Positions 1-9,411 of a stretch of 64,000 bases of DNA are shown here, in pieces. Under the pieces are notes generated by a model. The model did not search any database, was not told where the DNA came from, and was given only the letters and a program-made list of their open reading frames with translations. The translations under genes and the position numbers were made by a program. Every line of letters starts with the position of its first letter. Within the stretch, counting starts at the first letter, position 1. Origin of the DNA: JAZDEY01 sp043808325 [NCBI: Candidatus Eiseniibacteriota bacterium] (GTDB lineage Bacteria > Arandabacterota > Arandabacteria > Arandabacterales). The stretch lies in the NCBI GenBank assembly GCA_043808325.1, contig JAZDEY010000033.1, positions 1-64,000 on the forward strand, read 5' to 3'.

Positions 1-2
1 CG

Positions 3-122
3 GCGCTGCGACGCGAGATACTGACACTTCAGCAGAGACTCCACAAACTGGTGGCCTCCAAGAGGCCGCCCCTGACGACCCAAGAAACCCTGGAGGATGT
101 GGCTTATGCGGCTGTCTCCTAA
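3..122 (+). CDS. C-terminal fragment of an unidentified protein
   Basis: An open frame enters from the left edge and stops at 120-122. It reads about 39 residues, starting ALRREILTLQQRLHK and ending AYAAVS. The beginning is a probable amphipathic helix rich in Leu, Arg and Gln. The other two plus frames read less like protein. The fragment is too short to assign; its helix-loop-helix look slightly resembles Spo0E-like proteins, but that is only an impression. It could also be chance open frame. Confidence 0.3.
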   Translation, partial: ALRREILTLQQRLHKLVASKRPPLTTQETLEDVAYAAVS

Positions 123-326
123 CCCGCCCCGATCGGAATCATCTCAGATACATTTATTTGTGAGGCAACGAATACCCGTTCAGATACTTTTTTACTTGAG
201 GCAACAGGCCCTCGGCCTCGTTCCTACCTGCGCGTCTCTTTCCGGTTCATTCCCGGACTCGCCCCACCTCCTCCGAGCCCCCTCCCGGCCGCTTTCAATA
301 TAATCTTCCAATTGCAGCAAACTTGC

Positions 327-355
327 TTGACATTATTGCTAGTAGATGCTAAAAT
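327..355 (+). promoter_or_regulatory. Sigma-70-type promoter for the tandem secreted-protein genes
   Basis: TTGACA (327-332), 17-bp spacer, TAAAAT (350-355). This is a near-consensus housekeeping promoter, with a predicted start near 362 and an 86-nt leader before the ATG at 448. The -10 box overlaps an in-frame ATG at 346, which excludes that ATG as the translation start. The rest of 123-447 shows no gene. Confidence 0.75.
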
Positions 356-447
356 GGTTTCACTCTTGGAAAAAGGTGGTGATGTCGGAAGAACACTGGT
401 TGTTAAAGGTCTTTCTGCGCGAGTTCATTTCAGCCGAGGAGTGTGTT

Positions 448-1107
448 ATGAAAAAAGGACTAGCTATCGTTACGGCTTTGCTTTGTCTTGGTCTTGCATC
501 TGCAGCATCGGGCGCCATCTGGAACTTCAATTTCCAGATCTCAGGGACGATCATGAATAGCCCGGCTCAGTATAGCGGCATCTTTACGAGCGGCGGCGAC
601 GGCACACTGCAGTACACGCTCAATGACGCTGCTTGGCCACCTCCTTCCGACCCTGCGGCCAGATTCGCTTACATCTGGGCGACCTATTTCGCATCGAATT
701 ATAACAACTCAACCCCAGGCGCTGAGAAATGGGTCGGTCAGATTCCCGGTACCTTCTCAATGGTGGTAACAAATGCACCAACTGGGTATACGGGAACGGT
801 CCAGGGCAGGATCAACGCCAAGTACACCATCAGAGACATGGATGCTGACGGCGTGCTGGATGAAGAGGAGAAGGTGAACTGGAACAACATGCTTGATGGT
901 CGCCTCGCCAAGCTGTGTACGGATCCCAGCACCGGGGAGATGGCCTGCAAGGCGGGTACGGGTGCGCTCAATCATAACGGCTTTGGGTTCGTCTATCCGC
1001 CGGATGTCAATGTTGTCACGGGCGCCGGCAATCTTAATCTATATCTCCCGTGCCCCTCGGCCAATGAGCCGTCATCCTGGGGTACGGTCAAGTCACTTTA
1101 TAGGTAA
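448..1107 (+). CDS. Secreted EF-hand-loop protein with C-terminal WGTVK tail (paralogue 1)
   Basis: A 219-residue protein of unknown function. The start at 448 has GAGGAG six bases upstream and opens a typical signal peptide (MKKGLAIVTALLCLGLASA), so export is predicted. The mature part carries a WPPPSDPAARFAYIWATY segment shared with the next gene, and a canonical EF-hand calcium loop DMDADGVLDEEE at residues 130-141. The protein ends in SWGTVKSLYR, a tail found on two other secreted proteins here. With the neighbour at 1209 it forms a tandem paralogous pair behind a strong promoter, suggesting an abundant exported product. Calcium binding is inferred from the loop alone; I recognise no family. 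Confidence 0.85.
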   Translation: MKKGLAIVTALLCLGLASAASGAIWNFNFQISGTIMNSPAQYSGIFTSGGDGTLQYTLNDAAWPPPSDPAARFAYIWATYFASNYNNSTPGAEKWVGQIPGTFSMVVTNAPTGYTGTVQGRINAKYTIRDMDADGVLDEEEKVNWNNMLDGRLAKLCTDPSTGEMACKAGTGALNHNGFGFVYPPDVNVVTGAGNLNLYLPCPSANEPSSWGTVKSLYR

Positions 1108-1208
1108 AGGCACAGATGCAAGAATCTCATTCGGAAGGGGGGATGCTCAAGACCGAGAAGCGTTTTCGGACACAGGGCTAGTATCCTATCGAAGGAGGGT
1201 TTGAGAAA

Positions 1209-1844
1209 ATGAGGAAAGCTATTGTGACCTTTGTGGCGCTGATGTTGATGGCAGGGGCGGCGGGCGCGTACGAGCAGTACCTGTTTCACTGCGACGGCTT
1301 TGGGAATCTAGTGAAGGCCAGTCCTCCCATCTTCACCGGGCCGGTAAGCGACGGCGCTTTTGCACCGGGCGTCTGGACGATGACCGTCAACGATACCGGG
1401 TGGCCTCCGATTACGAATCCGGCTGCAAGATGGGCATACATCTGGACCACCTACTACGCTCCCAACTATGATGGAGTGACCTGGACCGGCACCTTTGATT
1501 GCGCTCTCTTCATCAACCACACCGGTATTGGCACTTTGACCGGCGTTTGCGACCTTACCTTCCAGTTCATGGATGGCGACGGCGACGGGGTGCTGGACGA
1601 GGAAGAGTGCATGGATGGGCTCTCGGGCGCCGTGATCATCCTGCACGAGGGCACCGGACTTTATGCCGAGCTCTGCGGGAACGGTTCGTACTCGGGCTAC
1701 TACTACCAGACTTGCAACATGCCGCCGAGCGACCCGAATTACATACTGGACGAAGTCCACTTTGACGCTGACATCTGGCTACAGGAGTGCGGACTGGGTA
1801 ACGAGCAGTCCACCTGGGGCGCCGTAAAGGCTCTCTTCAGGTAG
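1209..1844 (+). CDS. Secreted EF-hand-loop protein with C-terminal WGAVK tail (paralogue 2)
   Basis: A 211-residue protein of unknown function, preceded by AAGGAGGG at good spacing. The N-terminus is a signal peptide (MRKAIVTFVALMLMAGAAG). It is a diverged copy of the gene at 448: both share the WPP..(N/D)PAAR.AYIW.TYY block, one EF-hand loop (here DGDGDGVLDEEE, residues 122-133) and the C-terminal tail (here TWGAVKALFR). Extra cysteines (for example EECMDG, ELCGNG, QECGLG) could form disulfides after export. The 101-bp gap from paralogue 1 has no obvious terminator, so co-transcription is plausible. A structural or calcium-binding envelope role is a guess. Confidence 0.85.
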   Translation: MRKAIVTFVALMLMAGAAGAYEQYLFHCDGFGNLVKASPPIFTGPVSDGAFAPGVWTMTVNDTGWPPITNPAARWAYIWTTYYAPNYDGVTWTGTFDCALFINHTGIGTLTGVCDLTFQFMDGDGDGVLDEEECMDGLSGAVIILHEGTGLYAELCGNGSYSGYYYQTCNMPPSDPNYILDEVHFDADIWLQECGLGNEQSTWGAVKALFR

Positions 1845-2037
1845 ACCGCACGACTCAATCGACATCTGGCCTGTTGGCAGAGATTAGGTAGGGCCTGCAG
1901 GCGGCACCGGGGCACTGAGTGCCGGCCCGCTCAGGCAGGCTGTTGGATGCAAGGAGATTTGTAAGGACCGCACTTGACACCCTAAAGGACGAGACGCGGG
2001 AGATGTGCTTTGTCGGCAGGTCTCCATAGAGGTGCGG

Positions 2038-5000
2038 ATGTCTAGAGTGAGTGTACGCGGGAACACCTTTCTGGGGATAGCGACGGCGGTTGCCATCGCT
2101 ATCCCCGTGTGTTTATGCGCGCCCAGGATGTGCTTCGCAGTCAACAACGAGGCGGTTTCACTCTCATTTCCGCCGGGCAAGCTCCGGCTTCAGGACCAAT
2201 CCCTATGGTTTCCCATACCCGAGTGCGATGCTGCAGAAATGGAACTGGACTGCGCTGCCGGCGCGATCCCGGGGACCCTCGTTGAGACTGCCTACATAAG
2301 GGACCAGAAGATCGCCCTGTTCCGATTCGGGGCGAGCCCCGATCCACTGGAAGAGGTCGAAGTCAGGCTTCGGCTGGTCTCGCCCCGCGGTGAGCGATGT
2401 GTCGACGCCGGCCCGCTGACCAGGGTACTAAGTCAGTCACTTACGGGCTACGGTCTCGCGCCTGGGAACACCTTGAATTCCGGCCCAGGCACAGTCGCCA
2501 GATGTCAGAATCTCGCGGAATGTGCCGGCGCCTCGCCGGATGTCCTTATGGTGTGCGGCCACGCTTTATTCACCAGCAGTTACGTTGACTCGCTCGCGCA
2601 CCTCTGGACGGACAGGATGGGTCTCAACGTGGCCGTGATCGACGTCGCCAACATCTCCACCACCAGCCCGGTAGTCTTACGGGACTTCATAAAGAATCTT
2701 TACGACCTGCAGTGCGCGGCCCACTTCGGCGATGGCCACCTTGGATTCGTGGCGCTCCTGGGAGATGCATACGAGGATGACAATGTGACGCGGATGGTGC
2801 TCGATTACGACGGCTACGGCGGGACCACTGAGGCCTCGGATCACTACTACGCGTGCGTGAGCGGCAACGATGATTTCGAGGATGTGATGCTCGGGCGAAT
2901 TCCTGTGGGCAACGTGACGGAACTCGTGACCTATTATGGCAAGCTCAGCTCCTATTCGCCCCTCCCCCCATCCGGATGGACCAAGGCGCTGCTCTTTATC
3001 GCAGGCTGCTTCTTCGCGGCCAAGGACGATTATGTGGAGCTCTTCGATCAGCTGGAGAGCAGCGTTCCTGACAATTATAATGTCTCGAGATTCTATAGAT
3101 ACGATTATCCCCTGAACGGCACCGGCGACATCGCGGCTTGCCAGGCGGTTGTTGACTCTCTGAACAAGGGATTTCTCTTTGCCCTCTATACCGGCGACGG
3201 CGACAAGTGGGATTGGGGAGCTCTGAATGAGAGAGCCTTTAAGAGCTCTTACATACCCAGCCTGCACAACGTTTCCAACCTTCCCATAGTGCTTGCGATC
3301 GCATGCAGCAACGGATGGTTCGACAACAAGACTCAGACCTACAGCGATGGGAAGGTCGACTGCTTCGCGGAGCGCCTGCTTACGGCCCCTGCCGGCGGGG
3401 CCATAGCATGCCTGGCATCGTCGAGAGAGACCGGAGGCGGGGCCATAACGGTATTTGCTCCCGAGATACTGGAGGCGGCCTTTGTCAACGGCTCCTCATA
3501 TCTGGGCGATCTGATCCTAGATGCCAAGACCAAGCATCTCCTGAACCTCGGGAGCGTTGCCTACGTGAGGCAATTCAGTCTTTTCGGTGATCCGTGCCTC
3601 AGTTTCACGGCCAGTCAATTCCCCATATCGGTGCCTGACCTGGTGATCCAGTCTTATCACGTGTCGATAGCGCCGGAGTTTCCTACGCCGGGGCAGTCCC
3701 TGTCGATGTCGGGCGAGGTCTGGAATGCAGGCGGCGTCTACTTGAACACAGTCAATGTCGGACTTTACTCGGGGCATCCGGATTCGGGCGGAGTGCTGCT
3801 TGCTTCGAACGCCTTGGCCGATCTTTACCCCTGGGAGAAGCGGACAGTCTCTTTCAATATCGGAAACCCCGCATCCGGCAACTTGAAACTGACGATGGTT
3901 GCGGATTACGACCATCTCGTGAGCGAGGCCGACGAAACCAATAATGCGGTCGAGCGGATCTCCTATGTCTACCCCTGCCAAGCGGGCTTTCCAGTAAGAA
4001 TGGGGGACGACGTCAAGGCTGAGGTTATGGCGGATGTCGATGGTGATGGGGGGCCCGATATTCTGGTGACCTCAGCCGGCAGCATGGCCCAGGCCATAGA
4101 TCTTAGCGGCAACACGATCTGGCTCAGGACCGACCTCGGGCCGGCACACTGGTTTGCAGGAATCGAACCGGCTGCCGCCGACCTGATTGGGGATGGAACC
4201 GTCGAATGCGTGATCCCGATGAAGGCCGGGTTCACAGTCGCGGACGGCGCCACCGGTGCTACCCGGTGGAAGGCCTACACCGACTATCCGTGCCTCTCCC
4301 CCGTGCTTGCGGACCTTGACGGTGACGGTTCATTTGAAATCATACTTGGCACCTACTCGTTCACCAATTCGAAGCTGTTGGCCTTCGATGCCTCGGGATC
4401 GACAAGATGGACACGCGATGTCCTTCCCTACGGCGACAGGCTTACGGGCATAGTGATTTTCGATGTCGACTTGGACGGGGCCAAGGAAATAGTCTATAGC
4501 ACTAACTCCGGCAAACTGACCTGTATCACCTGTGATGTCGAGCCTCCAAGCGTTGCCTGGTCGGTGGCGCTTTCCACCCAGAGCATAACCTCGATCGTCG
4601 GCGGGGATCTCGAGCGGGACGGATCGATCGAGATTGTGGCCGCCCACGACACCACCATCACTGTGTTGGACGCCCTCGACGGCAGCATAAAGGACCAGAT
4701 ACGGGTCTCCCCCTGCCAGTGGAGCCTCTCGCTTGCGGATGCCGACAACGACGGTGTGCTCGAGATGGTGTGCGGATCCAGCTGCGGGGAGATCGGCCTG
4801 GTGGACAACGGTGTGATGGTGCTCGACCTGATGGTCGGAGGCACACCCTTCAGATCTCCGGTCGTGGCGGATGCGGACGGTGACGGCAGCCAGGAGATCA
4901 TATTCGCTCTCGAAGAGGGTACGATACGAATTATGAACCTCGACGGCTCCGACCAGATCCCGCCGGTTCCCTTGAGGGGCACCTGCGTGGTGACCCCGCT

Positions 5001-6465
5001 CTGCGACAATCTCGACTCCGATCCCAGCATCGAGGTGGTGGCAGGCTCGATCGATTCCTTGCTTTTCGTGCTTGATCTTGCTTCCGAGGGCGGTGCGGTC
5101 GAGTGGCCCTGCGCCGGCGGCTCGGCTATGAGAAGCGGGCTCTACGCCCAGCCGGTGTTCGGCACCTTCTCGGACAACCTGCTCTTGACCGGACGGCTCG
5201 ATGTGGTCGGCGACATCCAGATTGATCCCGGAGCGGCCCTGACACTCGAAAGGGACGCAGACATGCGATTCGTGACCGATGCCGCCTCGCCAACGGGGAT
5301 GACTGCCGGCAAGTGCGAAATACTGGTGCTGGGCAGCCTCGTCGTGAGGGGAAGTCCCGCCAACAGGGTCAGGCTTGGACCCGTTACCTATCCTTCTACC
5401 AAGGAATGGTGGCAGGGCATCGTGGTCAAACCGGGCGCAACGGCTACCTTCACTATGAGCGAGTTGTCGGGTGCGGTCACTGCCGTGGACTGCCAGACAT
5501 CCGATGTCTATATCTCGGAGTGTACCTTCAAGAGCTCGTCGGTAGGCGTCAAGGTGAGCGGGTCGTCTCCCCAGATCGACAGCAATGTCTTTGTCTCGAA
5601 TAGCTACGGTATATCGGGAAGCGGTGGCAGTCCCGTGATCGTGAACAACGTGATCACCTCCAGCCTCTACAGCGGCATCATCCTTTCCAGTGCCTCTAGT
5701 GCCGTACTGGAGGGTAACCGGGAAAGCGGCACCACCCAGGGCAACGGGTTGACCCTTTATTCTTCGTCGCCGGCCGTCAAGGGTGGCAACAAATTCGAGA
5801 ACAACTCGGGTTGCGGCATATACCTGAGCAGCAGCTCGCCCACGATTGACTCTTGCTGGGTGAGTTTCAACGGGGATTGCGGCATCAAGGCGGCCTACTA
5901 TGCAAACCCGATCATCAGCAAGACTTCCATTGTCGGCAACAAGTACGGCGTCGGCTCCTATATCAACTCCAACCCCGTTCTGGGAGATACCGCAAATGCA
6001 TTGGGGTGCCTCAATGACATACGCCAGAACACTCTGTATGCGGTCTACAACAGGACCACGAACCGCATAAAGGCGCAGTCCAACTGGTGGGGAACCGATA
6101 CGCCGACCGCGACTCTCTTCTATGGACAGACCGATTACTCATCCTGGCTGACCGAGCCACCGGCCGGGGTTGAGGGCGGCACAGTCGAGACCTCGCTCGT
6201 CGAGGCGCTGGGGCCCAATCCCTTCACTCACTCCCTGAGACTGACCCTTGCGGTCGCCCCTGAGGACCTGCCGCTGAGTGTTGGCATATATGATGTAAGA
6301 GGCAGACTGGTGAGGACGATGGTCAATTACGACCTGACAGGCAGGGTGACCCTCGACTGGGACGGCTTCGATGAGTTCGGCAACCGGGCGGCCAGCGGGG
6401 CCTACTTCATTTCCATATCTTCAGCGGCCACAACCCAGGTCCGCAAGGTAGTCCTTCTGCATTAG
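2038..6465 (+). CDS. Gingipain-like (C25) multidomain surface protein with altered catalytic His
   Basis: A 1475-residue secreted protein. The ATG at 2038 is chosen over the GTG at 2005 because AGAGGTG precedes it and a signal sequence follows. Approximate order: N-terminal region; C25 gingipain-type peptidase domain (160-530); CARDB-like Ig domain (531-643, ending DETNN); FG-GAP/VCBS repeats (655-1020) with motifs such as ADLDGDGSFE and ADADGDGSQE; right-handed beta-helix repeats (1044-1370); FlgD-like Ig tail (1381-1475) with the YDVRGRLVRT motif typical of type-IX-like secretion tails. The catalytic Cys is present (IACSNGW, C423). The usual YTGHG histidine motif reads YTGDG, with D387 in the His place. 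It may be a non-proteolytic scaffold, a variant enzyme, or a sequencing error. Confidence 0.9.
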   Translation: MSRVSVRGNTFLGIATAVAIAIPVCLCAPRMCFAVNNEAVSLSFPPGKLRLQDQSLWFPIPECDAAEMELDCAAGAIPGTLVETAYIRDQKIALFRFGASPDPLEEVEVRLRLVSPRGERCVDAGPLTRVLSQSLTGYGLAPGNTLNSGPGTVARCQNLAECAGASPDVLMVCGHALFTSSYVDSLAHLWTDRMGLNVAVIDVANISTTSPVVLRDFIKNLYDLQCAAHFGDGHLGFVALLGDAYEDDNVTRMVLDYDGYGGTTEASDHYYACVSGNDDFEDVMLGRIPVGNVTELVTYYGKLSSYSPLPPSGWTKALLFIAGCFFAAKDDYVELFDQLESSVPDNYNVSRFYRYDYPLNGTGDIAACQAVVDSLNKGFLFALYTGDGDKWDWGALNERAFKSSYIPSLHNVSNLPIVLAIACSNGWFDNKTQTYSDGKVDCFAERLLTAPAGGAIACLASSRETGGGAITVFAPEILEAAFVNGSSYLGDLILDAKTKHLLNLGSVAYVRQFSLFGDPCLSFTASQFPISVPDLVIQSYHVSIAPEFPTPGQSLSMSGEVWNAGGVYLNTVNVGLYSGHPDSGGVLLASNALADLYPWEKRTVSFNIGNPASGNLKLTMVADYDHLVSEADETNNAVERISYVYPCQAGFPVRMGDDVKAEVMADVDGDGGPDILVTSAGSMAQAIDLSGNTIWLRTDLGPAHWFAGIEPAAADLIGDGTVECVIPMKAGFTVADGATGATRWKAYTDYPCLSPVLADLDGDGSFEIILGTYSFTNSKLLAFDASGSTRWTRDVLPYGDRLTGIVIFDVDLDGAKEIVYSTNSGKLTCITCDVEPPSVAWSVALSTQSITSIVGGDLERDGSIEIVAAHDTTITVLDALDGSIKDQIRVSPCQWSLSLADADNDGVLEMVCGSSCGEIGLVDNGVMVLDLMVGGTPFRSPVVADADGDGSQEIIFALEEGTIRIMNLDGSDQIPPVPLRGTCVVTPLCDNLDSDPSIEVVAGSIDSLLFVLDLASEGGAVEWPCAGGSAMRSGLYAQPVFGTFSDNLLLTGRLDVVGDIQIDPGAALTLERDADMRFVTDAASPTGMTAGKCEILVLGSLVVRGSPANRVRLGPVTYPSTKEWWQGIVVKPGATATFTMSELSGAVTAVDCQTSDVYISECTFKSSSVGVKVSGSSPQIDSNVFVSNSYGISGSGGSPVIVNNVITSSLYSGIILSSASSAVLEGNRESGTTQGNGLTLYSSSPAVKGGNKFENNSGCGIYLSSSSPTIDSCWVSFNGDCGIKAAYYANPIISKTSIVGNKYGVGSYINSNPVLGDTANALGCLNDIRQNTLYAVYNRTTNRIKAQSNWWGTDTPTATLFYGQTDYSSWLTEPPAGVEGGTVETSLVEALGPNPFTHSLRLTLAVAPEDLPLSVGIYDVRGRLVRTMVNYDLTGRVTLDWDGFDEFGNRAASGAYFISISSAATTQVRKVVLLH

Positions 6466-6468
6466 AGT

Positions 6469-6484
6469 CCGCGGGTTTCCGCGG
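6469..6484. other. CCGCGG inverted repeat between convergent genes
   Basis: CCGCGG-gttt-CCGCGG lies in the 20-bp gap between the stop of the C25-like gene and the stop of gatB. It can fold on both strands and may help separate the two convergent transcripts. It lacks a T-run, so it is not a typical intrinsic terminator. Confidence 0.35.
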
Positions 6485-6485
6485 G

Positions 6486-7928
6486 CTAGGTCTCAAGCTC
6501 ACGTTTGAGGATATCGTGAACCATCGTGGGATTGGCCATTCCACGGGTCCGCTCCATCACCTTGCCGACCAGGAACCTGAAGGCCCGCTCCTTGCCCTTC
6601 TTGAAGTCGCCTACGCTTAAGGGGTTCTCCCCAATCACCTGGCGCACTGAACTGCGGATCACGTCCTCGTCGTTTATTTGTAGGAGGCCCCGTGCCTCAA
6701 CTATGGCCGATGCCCCCTTGCCGAGAGCGATCATCTCGGCAAACACTTCCTTGGCGATCTTGCCGCTTATCCGTCCCTCTCTTATCATGCCGAGGAGATC
6801 GGCGATGTCCCGGGGCGCGAGCCCGAGGCTGTCTATGTCGATCCTCTTCTCGTTAAGGACGCGGAGCACCTCGGTCATTATCCAATTGCTTGCCGCTTTG
6901 GGGTCGCCTGTGAGCTTGGCGACCTCCTCGTAATAGTCGGCCAGCCGCTGCGTGGAGACCAGTGCGCCGGCATAATAGCCCGGCAGTTCATGCTCTCTAG
7001 ACAACCTTGTCTCACGCTGGTGAGGAAGCTCGGGGAGCGCGGCTCCCAGGGAATCGAGGTACTTCCTGGCAAGGCGGATCCGAACCAGGTCGGGTTCGGG
7101 GAAGTACCGATAGTCATTTACCTCTTCCTTCGATCGCATCTCCACCGAGACCTGGCGGGCAGCATCCCAGAGCCTGGTCTCGTGTTTGACGAGTTCGCCC
7201 CGCTCCACTATGTCGGTCTGGCGCCTCAGCTCGTGCGCCAGGGCGCGCGCGACATTGTGGAACGAGTTCAGGTTCTTAAGCTCGGTCTTGGTGCCGAGCT
7301 CCCGCTGCCCTATCGGGCGCACCGAGACGTTGGCGTCGCAGCGCAGATTGCCCAGCTCCATGCTACCCGCACACACACCTGTGTACTCGAGGATCTGTTT
7401 GAGTCTCACGAGATAGAAGTATGCATGATGCAGTTCGCATATCGCAGGGGCACTCACGATCTCAAGCAAGGGGATGCCGCAACGGTTGAAATCGATTCCT
7501 GTCTTGTCCTCAGTCCCGAAATGCAGCGACTTGCCCGCATCCTCCTCAAGGTTCAGCCGCTCGAGCGGGACGGCGATCTCCCTGCTGCCGTCATTGAATA
7601 CCACTTGGCCCCCCACCGCAAACGGTTTTTCGTACTGCGATATCTGGTAGCCCTTGGGCAGATCGGGATAGAAGTAGTTCTTGCGCGCGAAAACCGACTC
7701 CTCGTTCACGCGTGCTCCGAGCGCGAGCCCTCCGATCGCGGCAAGCCTGATCGCCTCCGAATTGACGACCGGCAGAGCCCCGGGAAGGCCCAAACAGACC
7801 GGACAGACTTCCACGTTGGGCGGAAGCCCGTGATCGGCCCGGCAACCGCAGAACATCTTGGTCCGGGTCACAAGCTGGGCGTGGACCTCGAGCCCGATTA
7901 CGGCTTCGTACTTAGGATCGGCTGCCAT
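6486..7928 (-). CDS. gatB: Aspartyl/glutamyl-tRNA amidotransferase subunit B
   Basis: 480 residues. GatB is the tRNA-binding kinase subunit of GatCAB, which converts Glu-tRNA(Gln) and Asp-tRNA(Asn) to the amidated forms in the cytoplasm. The signature opening YEAVIGLEVHAQL is followed by a CRADHGLPPN..CPVCLGLPGALP stretch and a C-terminal YqeY-like tail domain. I choose the ATG at 7928, with AGGTGA eight bases upstream; a GTG at 7940 is the alternative. It overlaps the end of gatA and closes the gatC-gatA-gatB order. Confidence 0.97.
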   Translation of the reverse strand: MAADPKYEAVIGLEVHAQLVTRTKMFCGCRADHGLPPNVEVCPVCLGLPGALPVVNSEAIRLAAIGGLALGARVNEESVFARKNYFYPDLPKGYQISQYEKPFAVGGQVVFNDGSREIAVPLERLNLEEDAGKSLHFGTEDKTGIDFNRCGIPLLEIVSAPAICELHHAYFYLVRLKQILEYTGVCAGSMELGNLRCDANVSVRPIGQRELGTKTELKNLNSFHNVARALAHELRRQTDIVERGELVKHETRLWDAARQVSVEMRSKEEVNDYRYFPEPDLVRIRLARKYLDSLGAALPELPHQRETRLSREHELPGYYAGALVSTQRLADYYEEVAKLTGDPKAASNWIMTEVLRVLNEKRIDIDSLGLAPRDIADLLGMIREGRISGKIAKEVFAEMIALGKGASAIVEARGLLQINDEDVIRSSVRQVIGENPLSVGDFKKGKERAFRFLVGKVMERTRGMANPTMVHDILKRELET

Positions 7929-9408
7929 CTGAATCGTCACCTATCTCAGGTATCGCCTTGTGCCATGCGGTCTCCTGCTCGAACAGGCGCGCAACTTTAA
8001 GGAGCCTTGCCTCATCGAAGGGCTTTCCCACCAGCTGCATGCCGATCAGCAGGCCGCCGTTTGAGAAGCCGCACGGCAAAGAGAGCGCCGGAAGCCCCGC
8101 AAGGCTCGGCGTTATGGTGAAAACGTCCGACAGATACATCTTGAGGGGATCGTCGAGTTTCTCGCCCACGAGAAAGGCCGGGGTCGGAGCTGTCGGCGCA
8201 ATCACGACATCGACCTCGTCAAAGGCCTTCGCAAAGTCGCCGGCGATCCTGGCTCTGACCTTGAGCGCCTTAAGATAGTACTCGTCATAATAGCCCGCGC
8301 TCAGAGCGTAGGTGCCGAGCATTATGCGGCGCTTGACCTCCGGGCCGAAACCCTCGCCGCGGGACGCGGCGTAGAGCGACTCGATGGTTTCCGCCGCCTG
8401 GGAGCGATACCCGTAGCGAACTCCGTCGTAGCGCGCGAGATTCGAGGATGCCTCGGCGTCGGCCAGGATGTAGTAACAGGCTATCCCGTAGGGCGTGTGT
8501 GGCAGCGAAATGCTCTTTACCTTGAAGCCCCTGCGCTCGTAGAAGCATATGGCCATCTCGACCGCGTATCTCACGTCATCGTCGATGCCGCTACCAAAGA
8601 ATTCCTTCGGCAGCCCGATCGTGAGGCCGCCCACATCAGCTTCCATCCCGCCCGCAAGACTATCGACCTCACGCGCCACCGAGGTCGAGTCCATCACGTC
8701 GTGGCCCGAGATTACGCTTGCGAGGAGGGCGCAATCGACGGTATCGCGAGCGATCGCCCCGACCTGGTCCAGCGACGATGCAAAAGCAACCAGCCCGTAC
8801 CTTGAAACCCGGCCGTAGGTGGGTTTGAGTCCCACAACCCCGCAGAAGGATGCCGGCTGCCTGACCGAGCCGCCGGTATCCGTGCCCAGACTGAGGGCAG
8901 CTTCGCCCGCTGCGACTGCCGCGGCCGATCCGCCGCTTGAGCCTCCCGGGACCCGGCGTGTGTCCCAGGGATTCCTGGTCGTCTTGAAGGCGGAGTTCTC
9001 AGTCGACGAGCCCATCCCGAACTCGTCGCAATTGGTCTTACCGATGATGACGGCGCCAGCCTGCTTCAAGCGGGCAACACAGGTCGCATCGTAGGGAGGT
9101 ATGAACCCCTTGAGAATCCGCGAGCCGCAGGTGGTCTCAACATCCTTGGTGACTATATTGTCCTTGACCGCGATCGGAATCCCATAGAGCGGCATGCGGT
9201 CAAGATCGGCCCCCGCCAGATCGCGATCACGGGATCGCGCCTCGGCCAAAGCCTGGTCGCCGGCAATCGTAATGAAGGCCGAAAGCCGGCCTTCGACCTC
9301 TCCGATTCTATCCAGGAAGGCTTGGGTGCAGGCCTCGGCGGAGAGCTCGCGCCGACGAACGAGCGCGGCAAGCTCGTGGGCCGGCAAGAAGCAGATCGAG
9401 TCACTCAC
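7912..9408 (-). CDS. gatA: Glutamyl-tRNA(Gln)/aspartyl-tRNA amidotransferase subunit A
   Basis: 498 residues, amidase-signature family. It releases ammonia from glutamine for GatB. The Ser-cisSer-Lys triad is visible: K82 in IAVKDN, S157 in VPGGSSGGS and S181 in DTGGSVRQPA, with the spacing known for GatA. The GTG start lies 3 nt after the gatC stop, with GAGGGGTGA as ribosome site inside the end of gatC, implying translational coupling. The C-terminus overlaps gatB. Confidence 0.97.
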   Translation of the reverse strand: MSDSICFLPAHELAALVRRRELSAEACTQAFLDRIGEVEGRLSAFITIAGDQALAEARSRDRDLAGADLDRMPLYGIPIAVKDNIVTKDVETTCGSRILKGFIPPYDATCVARLKQAGAVIIGKTNCDEFGMGSSTENSAFKTTRNPWDTRRVPGGSSGGSAAAVAAGEAALSLGTDTGGSVRQPASFCGVVGLKPTYGRVSRYGLVAFASSLDQVGAIARDTVDCALLASVISGHDVMDSTSVAREVDSLAGGMEADVGGLTIGLPKEFFGSGIDDDVRYAVEMAICFYERRGFKVKSISLPHTPYGIACYYILADAEASSNLARYDGVRYGYRSQAAETIESLYAASRGEGFGPEVKRRIMLGTYALSAGYYDEYYLKALKVRARIAGDFAKAFDEVDVVIAPTAPTPAFLVGEKLDDPLKMYLSDVFTITPSLAGLPALSLPCGFSNGGLLIGMQLVGKPFDEARLLKVARLFEQETAWHKAIPEIGDDSDGSRS

Positions 9409-9411
9409 GAA

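Noticed and set aside
346-447. N-terminal extension of the first secreted protein from ATG 346
   Set aside because: The codon lies in the predicted -10 box, and a signal peptide with SD starts at 448.
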